From Anaerotignum neopropionicum (GTDB lineage: Bacteria > Bacillota > Clostridia > Lachnospirales > Anaerotignaceae), in assembly GCF_001571775.1 (NCBI RefSeq), contig NZ_LRVM01000012.1:26405-90404 (forward strand): DNA of 64,000 nt. The letters run 5' to 3'. Each line of letters starts with the position of its first letter. Within the stretch, counting starts at the first letter, position 1. Made by a program: the position numbers and the translations under genes. Positions 51,284 to 60,706 of this stretch are shown here, in pieces. A model generated the notes under the pieces. It was not told the DNA's origin and ran no database searches. It saw only the letters and a program-made list of their open reading frames with translations.

Positions 51284-52609
51284 TCAATCCTTTTCCCCTT
51301 TTTCCCTTGCAATAAAATGAATGGGCGTGCCTACAAAGCCAAAAGCATCTCTTAACTGATTTTCAATATATCTACGATAGGAGAAATGAAATAATTCCTT
51401 TTCATTTACAAAAATAACAAAGGTCGGCGGCTTTACCGAAACCTGGGTCATATAATAGAGCTTCAGCTGACGGCCTTTATCCGCCGGTGGCTGCTGCATG
51501 GCAGTTGCTTCAATCAATACCTCGTTTAACACGCCTGTGCTGATACGCAGTGCATGGTTTTCATGAACCGTCTGGATTAATTCCAGCATACGGTTAATGC
51601 GCTGTCCCGAGAGGGCGGAGATAAATACCCTTGGCGCATACGCCATGTATGCCAGTTCATTTCCGATATCCTTCAAATAGGCGTTCATGGTTTTATCATC
51701 TTTTTCAATGGAATCCCATTTATTTACGGCAACAATGGCAGCCTTTCCTCTTTCATGGGCAATCCCCGCAATTTTTGTATCCTGATCGGTTATGCCCTCA
51801 TTGGCATCAATAACCAAAATGGCCACATCACAGCGTTCCACTGCTGCCACCGCACGAATGATACTAAAGCGCTCGATTTCCTCTTTGATTTTGCTTTTAC
51901 GGCGCATCCCTGCCGTGTCAATGAAGATATATTTTTTTCCATCTACGATAATGGGTGTATCTATAGCATCTCTGGTGGTACCCGGAATATCACTTACAAT
52001 CAAGCGATCCTCCCCAAGAATTTTATTAATCAAAGAGGATTTGCCCACATTTGGCTTTCCAATGATTGCAACACGAATTGCATCATCGTCCTCTCCTGTA
52101 TCGGAACCATCCGAGAAATGCTCCACAACCTGATCCAGCATATCACCAAGGCCTAATGCTTGTCCTGCGGAAACAGGTATGGGATCGCCAATGCCAAGCT
52201 CATAAAACTCATAAATGTCCAAGGTGTCCCGTCTTGTACTGTCCACCTTGTTGACTGCCAAAACCACAGGTTTCTTTGTGCGGCGCAACATATTGGCCAC
52301 CTGCATATCGTCATCAGTCACCCCTGTTTTTACATCAGTGACAAATAAAACAACGTCGGCGGTTTCGATGGCAATTTCTGCCTGTTGTAAAATCTGTTTT
52401 TGTATAATTTCCTCGGAACCGATTTCCAATCCACCGGTATCAATCAAAGTAAATTTGTGATTCAACCATTCCACATCCGCATAAATACGATCGCGGGTTA
52501 CCCCCGGTGTATCCTGCACAATAGAGATTCTCTCCCCTGCCAAGCGGTTAAATAATGTAGATTTTCCTACATTGGGACGGCCAACCACTGCTACGATTGG
52601 TCTACTCAT
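51284..52609 (-). CDS. der: Ribosome biogenesis GTPase Der (EngA)
   Basis: Tandem GTPase needed for 50S assembly. The 441 residues show GTPase domain 1 (GRPNVGKST at about 10-18, DTPG, NKVD), GTPase domain 2 (GKPNVGKSS at about 179, [12 protein letters not shown]) and a C-terminal KH-like domain (about 350-438). The ATG at 52609 has GGAGG eight bases before it. It heads the der-plsY-gpsA unit. Confidence 0.98.
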   Translation of the reverse strand: MSRPIVAVVGRPNVGKSTLFNRLAGERISIVQDTPGVTRDRIYADVEWLNHKFTLIDTGGLEIGSEEIIQKQILQQAEIAIETADVVLFVTDVKTGVTDDDMQVANMLRRTKKPVVLAVNKVDSTRRDTLDIYEFYELGIGDPIPVSAGQALGLGDMLDQVVEHFSDGSDTGEDDDAIRVAIIGKPNVGKSSLINKILGEDRLIVSDIPGTTRDAIDTPIIVDGKKYIFIDTAGMRRKSKIKEEIERFSIIRAVAAVERCDVAILVIDANEGITDQDTKIAGIAHERGKAAIVAVNKWDSIEKDDKTMNAYLKDIGNELAYMAYAPRVFISALSGQRINRMLELIQTVHENHALRISTGVLNEVLIEATAMQQPPADKGRQLKLYYMTQVSVKPPTFVIFVNEKELFHFSYRRYIENQLRDAFGFVGTPIHFIAREKGEKD

Positions 52610-52744
52610 ATTTTTTTCCTCCATACTTCTCAAGTTCACATAATAATTTGTGTTTTCTATATTAATTAGGTAAAATTCGCCTACAAAGCCATTTTAGAAT
52701 TATACCACAGTATTCTTTCCAAATACAATAGCTGCATCCTGTTT

Positions 52745-53554
52745 TCAGCCCTTTAGCTCCATAACGCCTGCCATAACACCTCTATTTTCTCCCATTTTTC
52801 TATGGGAATAAAAACGGTCTGTATCACACATGGTGCAAAGTCCTGCAATTTCTATGTTTTCCACACCCATATTCGCCAACAAGCGACGGTTTGTTTCCCA
52901 AAGATCAATACGATATTTCCCTTCCTCCTCGGGATCATCAAAAATAATTTCTTCCGCAAAATCAATATTTTTACGAAACAGCGACACCACAGGCGCATCC
53001 ACTTGAAAACAGCATTTTCCGATGGAAGGGCCGATTGCCGCAACCACATCCTTGGGGTTTGTTCCAAAGGCAGCCATCATTTCCTGCAAGGTATGCTCCG
53101 CCATACGCTTGCCTGTACCCATCCAGCCGCAATGCGCCATACCAATGGCTTTTTGCCTTGTGTCCAGCAAAAAAACCGGTACACAGTCCGCACCAAAAAT
53201 CACCAAAGGAATATTGGGCGCATTGGTAATCAGTCCATCCACGTCTGAATATCTTCGCTCACGCAAAACACCCTTTCCTCTGTCCTCCGCCATAATTCGA
53301 CGTACATTTGTGGTGTGTGTCTGCTGGGAGGTTACATAATTATCTTTAGAAAACTCCATAGCCTCCCCTAATATTTCGTAATTCCTTAAAACCAGTTCTT
53401 TTTCCTCGCCCCGGGTTAGTCCCATATTCATACTGGAAAAACAGCCTTGGCTTACGCCACCGTGACGCGTGGTAAAGCAATGCTTCACCATATTCGTTTG
53501 GGTTAAATTATCAAAAACAACGACTTCAACTGCACCAATTTTCTCTATCCTCAT
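52745..53554 (-). CDS. pgeF: Purine nucleoside phosphorylase/laccase-domain protein (YfiH/YlmD family)
   Basis: A 269-residue Cu-oxidase_4/YfiH family protein. Members act as adenosine/inosine phosphorylases or deaminases and, in E. coli, edit peptidoglycan precursors. Metal ligand motifs are visible: FTTRHGGVSQG, IFGADCVPVFLLDTRQK and GMAHCGWMGTGKR, with C-terminal GLCTMCDTDRFYSHR. The ATG at 53554 follows AAGGAGC and lies ten bases after the RNase HII fusion gene; the longer frame upstream overlaps that gene and is rejected. Confidence 0.92.
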   Translation of the reverse strand: MRIEKIGAVEVVVFDNLTQTNMVKHCFTTRHGGVSQGCFSSMNMGLTRGEEKELVLRNYEILGEAMEFSKDNYVTSQQTHTTNVRRIMAEDRGKGVLRERRYSDVDGLITNAPNIPLVIFGADCVPVFLLDTRQKAIGMAHCGWMGTGKRMAEHTLQEMMAAFGTNPKDVVAAIGPSIGKCCFQVDAPVVSLFRKNIDFAEEIIFDDPEEEGKYRIDLWETNRRLLANMGVENIEIAGLCTMCDTDRFYSHRKMGENRGVMAGVMELKG

Positions 53555-53564
53555 GCTCTGCTCC

Positions 53565-54686
53565 TTATGCCAGCCAAAACGCATTCTCCGTATAACGGAA
53601 ATACGTTTTTCCATCCTCCTCCAAAACCTCCGCAACATCAAAGCGGAAATCCCCATCCAAATTCTTCTCCACAATATAGGCTTGTGCTGTGCGGATGATA
53701 TGCCCTTGCTTGCGTTTGTCCACGGCCTCGCCCGGCTCTCCTTTTTTCCGCCCCGCTCTATATTTTACTTCGGCAAAGATGATGTATGTATCCTTTTTTG
53801 CAATAATATCAATTTCTCCGCCTTGGCTGCGATAGTTTCTGTCTAAAATTTCATAGCCTCTCCGCCGCATCTCCTTCACCGCCAGTTCCTCCCCAAAAGC
53901 TCCCTTTGTCTGATTGTTCTCTGGGGTAATAAAATTTTTCACAAAGCTTTTTCGGTGAATGGGGCAAAGCCCGTGAACACGAATTGCCGCAATATGTTCC
54001 GCAGAGCCGTAGCCTTTATTGGAAGCAAATCCATAGGCTGGGTATAATTCATCATAGCCCTCCATTAGCCTGTCACGGTACACCTTTGCCACAATGCTTG
54101 CCGCCCCAATGGAAAGGCTTTTTGCATCCCCTTTTATAATGCCCTTTTGGGGAATAGAAATTCCAGGAATCGTCACAGCATCCGCCAAAAGAAACCTTGG
54201 CACAGGGTTTAACTGGGCAATCGCTTCACGCATTGCCTCATAGGTTGCCTGTAAAATATTGATTTCATCAATTCTTTCCCACGAAACCACACCAACCCCG
54301 AAAGAAACAGCCTTCCCTAAAATTTCATCATATAAAGCCTCTCGCTTTTTTGCAGAAAGCTTTTTAGAATCATCCACGCCCCCAATCCTGCAATTTTTCG
54401 GCAATAGGACAGCCGCTGCAACAACAGGCCCCGCCAACGGGCCACGACCAACCTCATCTATTCCCGCCACCAAATCATATCCTTGTTCATAGCAGGCCTT
54501 TTCATATTCCAACAGCCCTTCCAGACGCAGCTGCTCCTTCTCGCTGGCATCCTTTCTTTTTAAAGCCGATGTGATGGCACTTTGCACCCCTTTGCGCTCA
54601 TCTTCCTTAAGGGTTTCTATGGCTTGCGCCAGCTCCTCAAGCGGACACAGCTGTAAAAATTCTTTGATTTCCTTGATTGACTGCAT
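53565..54686 (-). CDS. rnhB: Ribonuclease HII fused to YraN (UPF0102) endonuclease-like domain
   Basis: A single 373-residue frame. Residues 1-65 are an N-terminal extension, 66-255 an RNase HII with AGIDEVGRGPLAGP (Asp77-Glu78), LLADAV (Asp169) and NKGYGSAEHIAAI, and 256-373 a YraN domain with KGAFGEELAVKEMRRRGYEIL, GGEIDIIAKK (Glu291, Asp293) and FAEVKYR (Glu306, Lys308), the nuclease-fold catalytic residues. rnhB and yraN are often adjacent; here they share one polypeptide. It could link ribonucleotide removal with processing of branched DNA; inference. Confidence 0.93.
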   Translation of the reverse strand: MQSIKEIKEFLQLCPLEELAQAIETLKEDERKGVQSAITSALKRKDASEKEQLRLEGLLEYEKACYEQGYDLVAGIDEVGRGPLAGPVVAAAVLLPKNCRIGGVDDSKKLSAKKREALYDEILGKAVSFGVGVVSWERIDEINILQATYEAMREAIAQLNPVPRFLLADAVTIPGISIPQKGIIKGDAKSLSIGAASIVAKVYRDRLMEGYDELYPAYGFASNKGYGSAEHIAAIRVHGLCPIHRKSFVKNFITPENNQTKGAFGEELAVKEMRRRGYEILDRNYRSQGGEIDIIAKKDTYIIFAEVKYRAGRKKGEPGEAVDKRKQGHIIRTAQAYIVEKNLDGDFRFDVAEVLEEDGKTYFRYTENAFWLA

Positions 54687-55190
54687 GCTTCTCCCGCCTT
54701 TCTTTGATTTATTATAGCATAATTCACCCTATATGTTATCAAAGAAATGGGTTAAAAAATATTGTTTTCTACTTTTCATCGTAGTACTTTTGCTTTCTTC
54801 ACAGCCCCATAAAAAAGTGAACCCAAACGCAAAAATAATTGAGTTTTGGAGGCGAATTTCCCACTTAGGGACGTGGTTATAATATTAATGGAATTGTCTG
54901 AGTGGCAAATGCTTCTGATATGGACCAGTAATTTTGCCAAAGAGAGGAAGCAATCGTTTGAGAAACAGTGGTTACGTCTTTTCCCTTTGGGAAAAGACAG
55001 AGCAAAAACAAGCCCCGAAAATACTGATTTTATCAGCATCTTCGGGGCTTTTCCTTTTATACTTCCATTGTGGATTCTTTAAATTACATAGTGTTTTTAC
55101 CTGTTTTTAAGGGCTTTTCTCTGCATCTATTTTCTTCATTTCACCTTTTTTACGCCTTTAAAAAATATAATAGTACGTTTTTAGTACGCT
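54687..55190. other. Prophage-side junction region
   Basis: This 504-base gap separates the rnhB operon from the prophage. A plus-strand frame of 78 codons (54846-55082) lacks a clear start site and is not claimed as a gene. It contains a hairpin GTCTTTTCCC/GGGAAAAGAC (54976-54998) and a strong terminator (listed). I cannot identify an attachment core. Confidence 0.5.
55010..55054. terminator. Terminator between prophage and rnhB operon
   Basis: AAGCCCCGAA (55010-55019) pairs with TTCGGGGCTT (55041-55050), with an inner CTGAT/ATCAG pair, followed by TTCCTTTT. It would stop endolysin-side transcription on the minus strand or read-in on the plus strand. Confidence 0.75.
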
Positions 55191-55811
55191 CTACCTTGAA
55201 GCAAGTACTGGCACACTTCCCTTATTGCCAACCTTCAACCCCAGCAGCTCTGCAACATCCCTTGTCTTGATATAGGTCGTTCCATCCTTGCGGATCATAT
55301 CCGCTTCGCATTCTTTACCATTCACAATAATTTTTTCTCTTTTTACCACTTCATTATCCCTTTCTACATAATTAATATAATCCATCAAAAGCCAGTGGGT
55401 GAAGTTGTTTTTGCTTAAGGGTACCTCTCGTACACCGTAAGCGGATCCATCTGCAGCTATGTAATATGGCACACCGTTTTTCACCCCGGTATAAATCCCT
55501 ACATGTCCTTTCATCCAGACCAAAGCACCTACAGGAGCCTGTTTAATCGTGCCTATAAGCTCCTTTTTGATTGCCTTATCAAATAGCTGAGCAGAGCCTA
55601 AAATAACCCCAGTAGCCCAAGAAATCAGTCCAGAGCAGTCCACACAGACCTTTCCAACTTTTGTTTCATCAGAATCCCAAACAAGCTTCTTGCCGTATTG
55701 CCCTTGCAAATAATTGAAGTTGGCTTGCGTCATTACTGCGCCCTTCATGCCATATACATAGGGCGTGCCTAATTTGGAACGGGCAAAATCCACTAACTCC
55801 TGTCGGGTCAT
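55191..55811 (-). CDS. Phage endolysin, NlpC/P60 cysteine peptidase
   Basis: A 206-residue enzyme that cleaves peptide crosslinks. The NlpC/P60 domain spans about 1-150, with the catalytic Cys in VDCSGLISW (Cys59) and His in KGHVGIYTG (His103). The C-terminal ~50 residues resemble a copper-amine-oxidase-like stalk domain (KIIVNGKECEADMIRK, TYIKTRDVAELLGL) that may bind the wall. The ATG at 55811 follows AAGGGGG and overlaps the holin gene end by four bases. Confidence 0.9.
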   Translation of the reverse strand: MTRQELVDFARSKLGTPYVYGMKGAVMTQANFNYLQGQYGKKLVWDSDETKVGKVCVDCSGLISWATGVILGSAQLFDKAIKKELIGTIKQAPVGALVWMKGHVGIYTGVKNGVPYYIAADGSAYGVREVPLSKNNFTHWLLMDYINYVERDNEVVKREKIIVNGKECEADMIRKDGTTYIKTRDVAELLGLKVGNKGSVPVLASR

Positions 55812-56161
55812 ACTGCTTCCCCCTTTACGACCTCTTGAATTGCTTTGTTCTGCGTCAGCAGCATCCGCATTTCCACCAAAGCCATATCCACCCATCTTGA
55901 AAATAATTCAAAGGATACAACCTTCGTCAAATACGGAAATCTTGCAATAAATAAATCCCATACATACCTTAGTTTTAATTGCCCGGTACCGCCACCCAGC
56001 TCCTTTTCTGCCTGGATGCAAGCATATAGCAGCCATTCTTTTACTGTTTTAACTTGTTTTTGTGTTGGCAGCTTGGAAAAATCATACACAACAGAAACTC
56101 CTATCGCTACCCCCGCAATACCTACCACCAAAATAACCCAATTTTCAACCAGCCACATCAT
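55808..56161 (-). CDS. Phage holin, LL-H family
   Basis: A 117-residue protein with one N-terminal membrane segment (about 5-24, ENWVILVVGIAGVAIGVSVV) and a long amphipathic, charged C-terminal region (KTVKEWLLYACIQAEKELGGG, then FPYLTKVVSFELFSRWVDMAL). This plan matches the LL-H holin family, and the gene precedes the endolysin with a four-base overlap. Holins of this type permit endolysin release. Confidence 0.82.
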   Translation of the reverse strand: MMWLVENWVILVVGIAGVAIGVSVVYDFSKLPTQKQVKTVKEWLLYACIQAEKELGGGTGQLKLRYVWDLFIARFPYLTKVVSFELFSRWVDMALVEMRMLLTQNKAIQEVVKGEAV

Positions 56162-56393
56162 TATTATTCCCCTTTCCGTCTATGGCAGAATCATATATAA
56201 TCCCACCCATTGTATTTTCTTTTATGCTTTTCATGGTGTATCCTGTCTTGCTTACGCCCCATGCCGCCCAAGGCAACGAAACCATAGCTGTCAGCCAAGG
56301 AAAGGCTGAATCAGAGCCACAAAACACACTATAATAAGCAAGTCCTATTACCCCGATAGTATTTACCCACAAAAGAGCCATTTCCAATACCAT
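56145..56393 (-). CDS. Phage membrane protein of unknown function
   Basis: An 82-residue protein with two hydrophobic segments (about 4-24 and 30-48) and a polar C-terminal tail. It overlaps the holin start and lies between the capsid remnant and the holin, as is typical of accessory lysis or BhlA-like proteins. Not recognised further. The ATG overlaps the stop of a 20-codon frame; SD signal weak. Confidence 0.6.
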   Translation of the reverse strand: MVLEMALLWVNTIGVIGLAYYSVFCGSDSAFPWLTAMVSLPWAAWGVSKTGYTMKSIKENTMGGIIYDSAIDGKGNNNDVAG

Positions 56394-56435
56394 TATCCGT
56401 TTTGAAAATTCAATTTTTTTGCTCTTCGTCTTGTA

Positions 56436-56705
56436 TTAATATTTTTCTCTCTCATGGCAGCCGTCCCCCGCTAAGCAGATAGCCGTTTTCCAAGACACAT
56501 CAACCGCACCGCTGGTGTATCCGCTGTTCCTGCTGTAATCACCAAGACCAGTGGCGCTGATCTGTGGATACAAAATTTCATTTGCGTTTGCCCCTGCACG
56601 CATCATAGAGCTATCGCTAATCAAATCAGCGGTCACAGATGCCAGTTTGTACACCTCGTCAAGTAGCGGTGCATAATTCTTTGCTAAAACAATGTTGTTT
56701 GCCAT
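56436..56705 (-). pseudogene. Major capsid protein, N-terminal fragment (deletion scar)
   Basis: Begins MANNIVLAKNYAPLLDEVYK and continues ASVTADLISDSSMMRAGANA, EILYPQISATGLGDYSRNSG and YTSGAVDVSWKT, as expected for the first ~75 residues of an HK97-like phage capsid protein. After SWKT the sequence changes to AICLAGDGCHEREKY, unrelated, and stops. Full-length capsids are about 300 residues. It follows the scaffold gene in the usual order. A fusion junction near 56480 removed the rest of the capsid and all tail genes. Confidence 0.85.
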
Positions 56706-56720
56706 ATTTTAAAACCTCCC

Positions 56721-57275
56721 TTATTTGTTTTCTTTTGCGGGCAATCCCATAATTGCCCTCATGCTGTTTTCTTCAACGTCTGTCATGCCGACACTTCCCA
56801 TGCCGGGCATATCCACAGGTTTATTCGGGTTATCAAAATAATTCTTGTCTTTCGTGAGCATTTCAAGAATATCCTTATCCCCCTTGCCCTTATTCGCTTC
56901 ATCTTTCAAAGAAGAAACAAACTCATTGTAAATCGCCTTGCCCGTCAGTTCATCACGGAATTTCTGCTCACCAACGACAGAATTAAAACGACTCTGCATT
57001 TCCTCCTGTTCTTTGGCTTCCTTTGCGGCCTGTTCGGCAGCAGCTTTTTCCTCAGCAATCTGCGTTTTCAGCGTTTCCAGTTCTGTTTTGAACTTCTCCG
57101 CATCCTTGCCGGATGTTTCGAATTCTGTGATTTTCGCTTCCAATTCCTTTTTTGTGGTATTCAAGGCATTGAAATCCAATCTAGAAACAAAGTTTTTACC
57201 AATACCTCCAGCAATCTTCTTTTCCAAATCCTCTGCGCCTTCAATATCTTTCAAAATTTCTTTTAACCATTCCAT
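56721..57275 (-). CDS. Phage scaffold protein, GP20 family
   Basis: A 184-residue capsid assembly scaffold (PF06810-like). The middle (about 40-110) is a long coiled coil rich in E, K, A and Q (KFKTELETLKTQIAEEKAAA, AAKEAKEQEEMQSRF). The C-terminal part has DMPGMGSVGMTDVEENSMRA. It begins MEWLKEILKDIEGAEDLEKK after AGGAGA. It lies between the portal/minor capsid genes and the capsid fragment, as in many clostridial phages. Confidence 0.9.
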   Translation of the reverse strand: MEWLKEILKDIEGAEDLEKKIAGGIGKNFVSRLDFNALNTTKKELEAKITEFETSGKDAEKFKTELETLKTQIAEEKAAAEQAAKEAKEQEEMQSRFNSVVGEQKFRDELTGKAIYNEFVSSLKDEANKGKGDKDILEMLTKDKNYFDNPNKPVDMPGMGSVGMTDVEENSMRAIMGLPAKENK

Positions 57276-57484
57276 ATTTGTATCTCCTTTCGCACTCTTT
57301 CCTTTTTCTCCGGCCAGTCCCGGTATTGAGCCGCCAGTTTTGTCCCTTGGCTGGGGTAGTTTGCATAAAAATAAGACCTGTTTAACGTCTATTGCCCAAA
57401 GACGAGATAAAAGGGATCACCTCCACATTAAAAGCCGATAGTTAACTTTTTCATTTTGGAATCACCCCCTTAATTCATTATATG

Positions 57485-57517
57485 AAAAAACCACCTAAAC
57501 GTTTGTCTAAGTGGTTT
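57485..57517 (-). terminator. Terminator within the phage late block
   Basis: On the minus strand AAACCACTTA pairs with TAGGTGGTTT (one U-G pair) and is followed by TTTTCA. It overlaps the stop codon of the small acidic gene and precedes scaffold, so it would restrict readthrough unless antiterminated. Confidence 0.75.
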
Positions 57518-57650
57518 AATCATCTTCCCATTCTTTCATCTGTTCACTTTTTTTCTTTTCCTCGGCAATGTCCATTTCCAATTCTTCAATGGTTTTTGCT
57601 GAAGTAGCAACAGGTCCGTCGTAATATGATTTTATTTTATCTTGCTCCAT
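57516..57650 (-). CDS. Small acidic protein overlapping the minor capsid gene end
   Basis: A 44-residue protein, MEQDKIKSYYDGPVATSAKT followed by IEELEMDIAEEKKKSEQMKE and WEDD. AAAGGAG lies about eleven bases before the ATG at 57650; the first 19 bases overlap the end of the minor capsid gene. Net strongly acidic, predicted mostly helical. Similar small genes follow minor capsid genes in related prophages. If the MuF C-terminal domain is a toxin, this could be its partner; that is speculation. Confidence 0.65.
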   Translation of the reverse strand: MEQDKIKSYYDGPVATSAKTIEELEMDIAEEKKKSEQMKEWEDD

Positions 57651-59371
57651 TCTATACCATACTCCTTTACAAATTCATCGAGAACCATCTCGTGGACTTC
57701 TACCTCTGAACTATTGTAATAAACTTTCTTGTACTTTTCAACCCTTTTATCAAATAAACCTGACGTAAAAATTTTATTACCCGATTTGTATGTGTAAACT
57801 GTACCATCATGACATGCTACTATACCAAGATTGTATTTATGCGATCCATTAGATGTGAAATCTTTACCAGTAGGCGGAATGTTTGTCGGGTGGTTATGAA
57901 CGCTTATTAAAGTAAACGGTTCACTTTCAGCTATCGCTTTATTTAAACTACGATTGTAAACAACATTATTGACTACATTGCTATTCACTTGCCTACCAAC
58001 CACTTTTCCTGACAAGCTATTAATTAAGCACAAATCCTCATTGTAGGTTCCTTTTCTGTGAATAAGCATTGCCCTTGCTTGGTCATATATCTGCGTATTA
58101 ACCTTTGCATTGTTAGTAATATGTTTAAATTTGTCTTTATATTCAGAAGAATTAATGAAGTCAATATCTACTTTTGCGTTATCAAATCCTGCATTTTTCT
58201 TACTAGTAATGCCACTTTCAAAAGATTTTTCTTTCATTTTTGCCGCAATAGTCTTTGTCCTCTCAGCCTTGGTAGGCAGATCGGCCTTTTCACCGACTTC
58301 TTTGTATTTACCAGAAAGAAAGCGTATCCTTTCGGTTGCTTCTCTGGTTCCATCGGCGTCCTTTACAGCTTGAAATAGTTGCTTTTCCTCTCTGGTGTAT
58401 CGCAAAGAGGTTTCTAATTTCCGCTGAATCTGTGTACATTCATATCTTGTATACTCATTTCCATCAATCGCAATTTTCTCATTGGAATACCGCTGCATTT
58501 CCGCCAGTTCCGCCTTGCTGTTGGCAGGACTGCTGATTCCTAACAAAATCGGATATGCAATGTGGCGGCAGTTCCAATTTCCTATTGGTCGTTTCAACTG
58601 TCCTTGCAGCTTATCAAAATCTTTTGTACTGTATTGGTTCCCTTGATACGGTAAATGGTCAGGAGCGCATGGACTGTGGGCTGATATTTCCACCCCATCT
58701 GCACCAAATTCTTCCCCGGTGGCCTTTGCGGTTTCTTGAGCTATGTAACTGATACCGTCAAGTACGTTTTGCCGTACAGCAGAATCTAAGCGTTTCGTAT
58801 AGCCTTTCTCATATTGAATTCTCAAGCCGCTGTTTGCCATTTCCTTTACAGCTTCTTTTATGGCTGAATTGTAATCCAGCGCACCGGTAGCGGCGGCTGT
58901 AATCGCCTTGTCAACCGTCTTTTGATAAAACTTTGCAATCGGCTGAAAATCCTTACCTCCACCAATGCCAACTATTGTTGTATTGCTTAAGTTTAATAGG
59001 CTATTTCTGGTTGTCTTGGCAGCAGATTTGATTATGGTTTGCAATGCCACATTTTCAGCAAGGGGAATTTGTTTTATCCCCTTTGCATCGTAAAACGGTT
59101 TCACCCAGTCATAGCCTTCCTGTGCTACGGATTGAAACATTTTTTCAATGTCCGCAAGACTTTTTCCTGTTTCCCTCGCTAATTCCTTGGAAATCAAATC
59201 AGTGTCGTATCCATATTTGTAAAGCTGTTGCAAGCGATTTGCATAAGACGGTATTAAATCGCCTGTCTCTTTCAGCGATACAGCCATATCATTTAGCAAT
59301 TTCGCCCCAACAGCCCCGAACCGTTCGCCGAATACATCAGCCAAGAAGCTTAATTCATCTTCTGTGAGCAT
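57632..59371 (-). CDS. Phage minor capsid protein (MuF/Phage_min_cap2) with C-terminal JAMM-like domain
   Basis: A 579-residue protein. The N-terminal ~290 residues resemble phage minor capsid proteins (YDWVKPFYDAKGIKQIPLAE, SAHSPCAPDHLPYQGNQYS, GNWNCRHIAYPILLG). Residues about 400-560 hold an extra domain, including LISVHNHPTNIPPTGKDF (492-505: His492, His494, Asp504), a JAMM/RadC-type HxHP...D metal motif. MuF-type proteins often carry such C-terminal cargo domains. It follows the portal gene with a five-base gap. Confidence 0.85.
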   Translation of the reverse strand: MLTEDELSFLADVFGERFGAVGAKLLNDMAVSLKETGDLIPSYANRLQQLYKYGYDTDLISKELARETGKSLADIEKMFQSVAQEGYDWVKPFYDAKGIKQIPLAENVALQTIIKSAAKTTRNSLLNLSNTTIVGIGGGKDFQPIAKFYQKTVDKAITAAATGALDYNSAIKEAVKEMANSGLRIQYEKGYTKRLDSAVRQNVLDGISYIAQETAKATGEEFGADGVEISAHSPCAPDHLPYQGNQYSTKDFDKLQGQLKRPIGNWNCRHIAYPILLGISSPANSKAELAEMQRYSNEKIAIDGNEYTRYECTQIQRKLETSLRYTREEKQLFQAVKDADGTREATERIRFLSGKYKEVGEKADLPTKAERTKTIAAKMKEKSFESGITSKKNAGFDNAKVDIDFINSSEYKDKFKHITNNAKVNTQIYDQARAMLIHRKGTYNEDLCLINSLSGKVVGRQVNSNVVNNVVYNRSLNKAIAESEPFTLISVHNHPTNIPPTGKDFTSNGSHKYNLGIVACHDGTVYTYKSGNKIFTSGLFDKRVEKYKKVYYNSSEVEVHEMVLDEFVKEYGIEWSKIK

Positions 59372-59376
59372 TTACA

Positions 59377-60657
59377 TCACCCACCAATCAATTCACCCAA
59401 TGTCGGCTCGCTTTTTTTGATTTCATCAATCATTGCTTGCGCTTCATCGGCTGTTTCATTGGGATTCAACCACTGTCTTAGCTCTGCCTTGCTCTTAAGC
59501 CCCATGGACTGGGCATCTTTTAATTGCCCCCATGTTTCGGAAGAACTCTCAATCAAGGAATACGACCAGTCATAAGCCGTTTCATATCCCCCCATGGGCG
59601 TTAAGCCATAGTAGTTCGCTAACACATTGCAAGCATAAATATAATCGTTCATTCCGTTTTCTATCACTGTCCGAATGTCAGCAATCATGGCGTATGTATC
59701 ATATAACCCTGCCTTGATTTCCGTCGCCGTTGCCCCTCTTGTCTCGGGAGCGGTCAAAATACCCTTGCTCGTTCCCACCGAACGCTCCAACAGCTCAAAA
59801 AGATACATCAGACGGTCGTAATAGCTGCTTGTTCGAATGTCAGGACTGAATGTTTCAATCATCGAACCAGTTTCATTATGAGCGGCAAAGAATAGTTTGC
59901 TCGGCATTTTATATTTTCCTGTTTTTTCATCCTTCTTGAACATTCTTTCGTCGGCAAATACCCGAACCTCTTTCAAGCTGTATTCGTCCCTGATCTGCCC
60001 AAAGCATTCGTAAATCTCATTGATTAAACTTTCGCATCCATAAGTAATTGGAACACCGTAAAAATCACCGAATTTACGGTTATCAACAGGAGACTTGAAG
60101 TAAGCAAATAGCACACGGTCAACGCCTGTTATTGCTCTGTCCTCAATTCCTGCCCATTGCTCAATAAAAGCGTCCTTTCCGCTTTCATCCGTTACTCTGT
60201 TGGAAATGTAGACAACATCATTTTCCACCCTGTAATCCGTCCAACGGTAATATTTTCTTGTCCCCTGTGTGACGCTGTCAGCAAGAACGGTGGCGGCTGT
60301 GATACGATTTCCTTTTTTTGAGTGAATTATAATTCTGCTCTGCTCCAAAATATCAACATGAATTTCTCCGTCCTGCACATACGGCACAGCAACGCAACCA
60401 CCCGTTCCCAACATTCGGGAAGTGATACGCTTAATTTTTTTCCAAGCATCACTCATACATTCATCCAACAAAGCCACCCTCGCATTATCCCCCACAATAT
60501 CGGCTGTACTTTCACTGACGGACAACGTTGTCATTTTCGCCGCAAATATGGCAGTAAAATTGATTTGCTCCGTATTCTCGAATTGCTTTGAATATTCGGC
60601 ATTTTTTGTAATATCTTTGTCTGTTGTATCGGTTTTGGTTATCCCGAACAAGCGCAA
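59377..60657 (-). pseudogene. Phage portal protein, SPP1 Gp6-like, N-terminally truncated
   Basis: A 426-residue portal (PF05133-like) forming the DNA channel at the capsid vertex. It contains IEQWAGIEDRAITGVDRVLFAYFK, a long helical middle (CESLINEIYECFGQIRDEYSL), RSVGTSKGILTAPETRGATATEIKAGLYDTYAMI and a C-terminal NPNETADEAQAMIDEIKKSEP. The start is lost; it joins the terminase small-subunit fragment at a deletion point near 60657, using a TTG codon. Otherwise intact, so about 30-60 residues are missing. Confidence 0.88.
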
Positions 60658-60658
60658 T

Positions 60659-60706
60659 AAGGTCGATTAAATATTCATCTGCAAATCGTTTCTGTTTTTC
60701 CGTCAA
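60659..60706 (-). pseudogene. Terminase small subunit, N-terminal fragment (deletion scar)
   Basis: After a GAGGTGG site, a TTG start at 60706 opens LTEKQKRFADEYLIDL, the classic beginning of phage terminase small subunits (usually followed by NATQAAIRAGY). The sequence then shifts to portal coding sequence in another frame. About 450 bases of terS, all of terL and the portal start are missing. Confidence 0.85.

Noticed and set aside
54846..55082. 78-codon plus-strand gene in the junction region
   Set aside because: It reads through a terminator hairpin and has no convincing start signal, although it ends with a hydrophobic stretch.
56393..56455. 20-codon frame between capsid fragment and membrane protein
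   Set aside because: Too short and without known relatives; probably the residue of a deleted tail gene.
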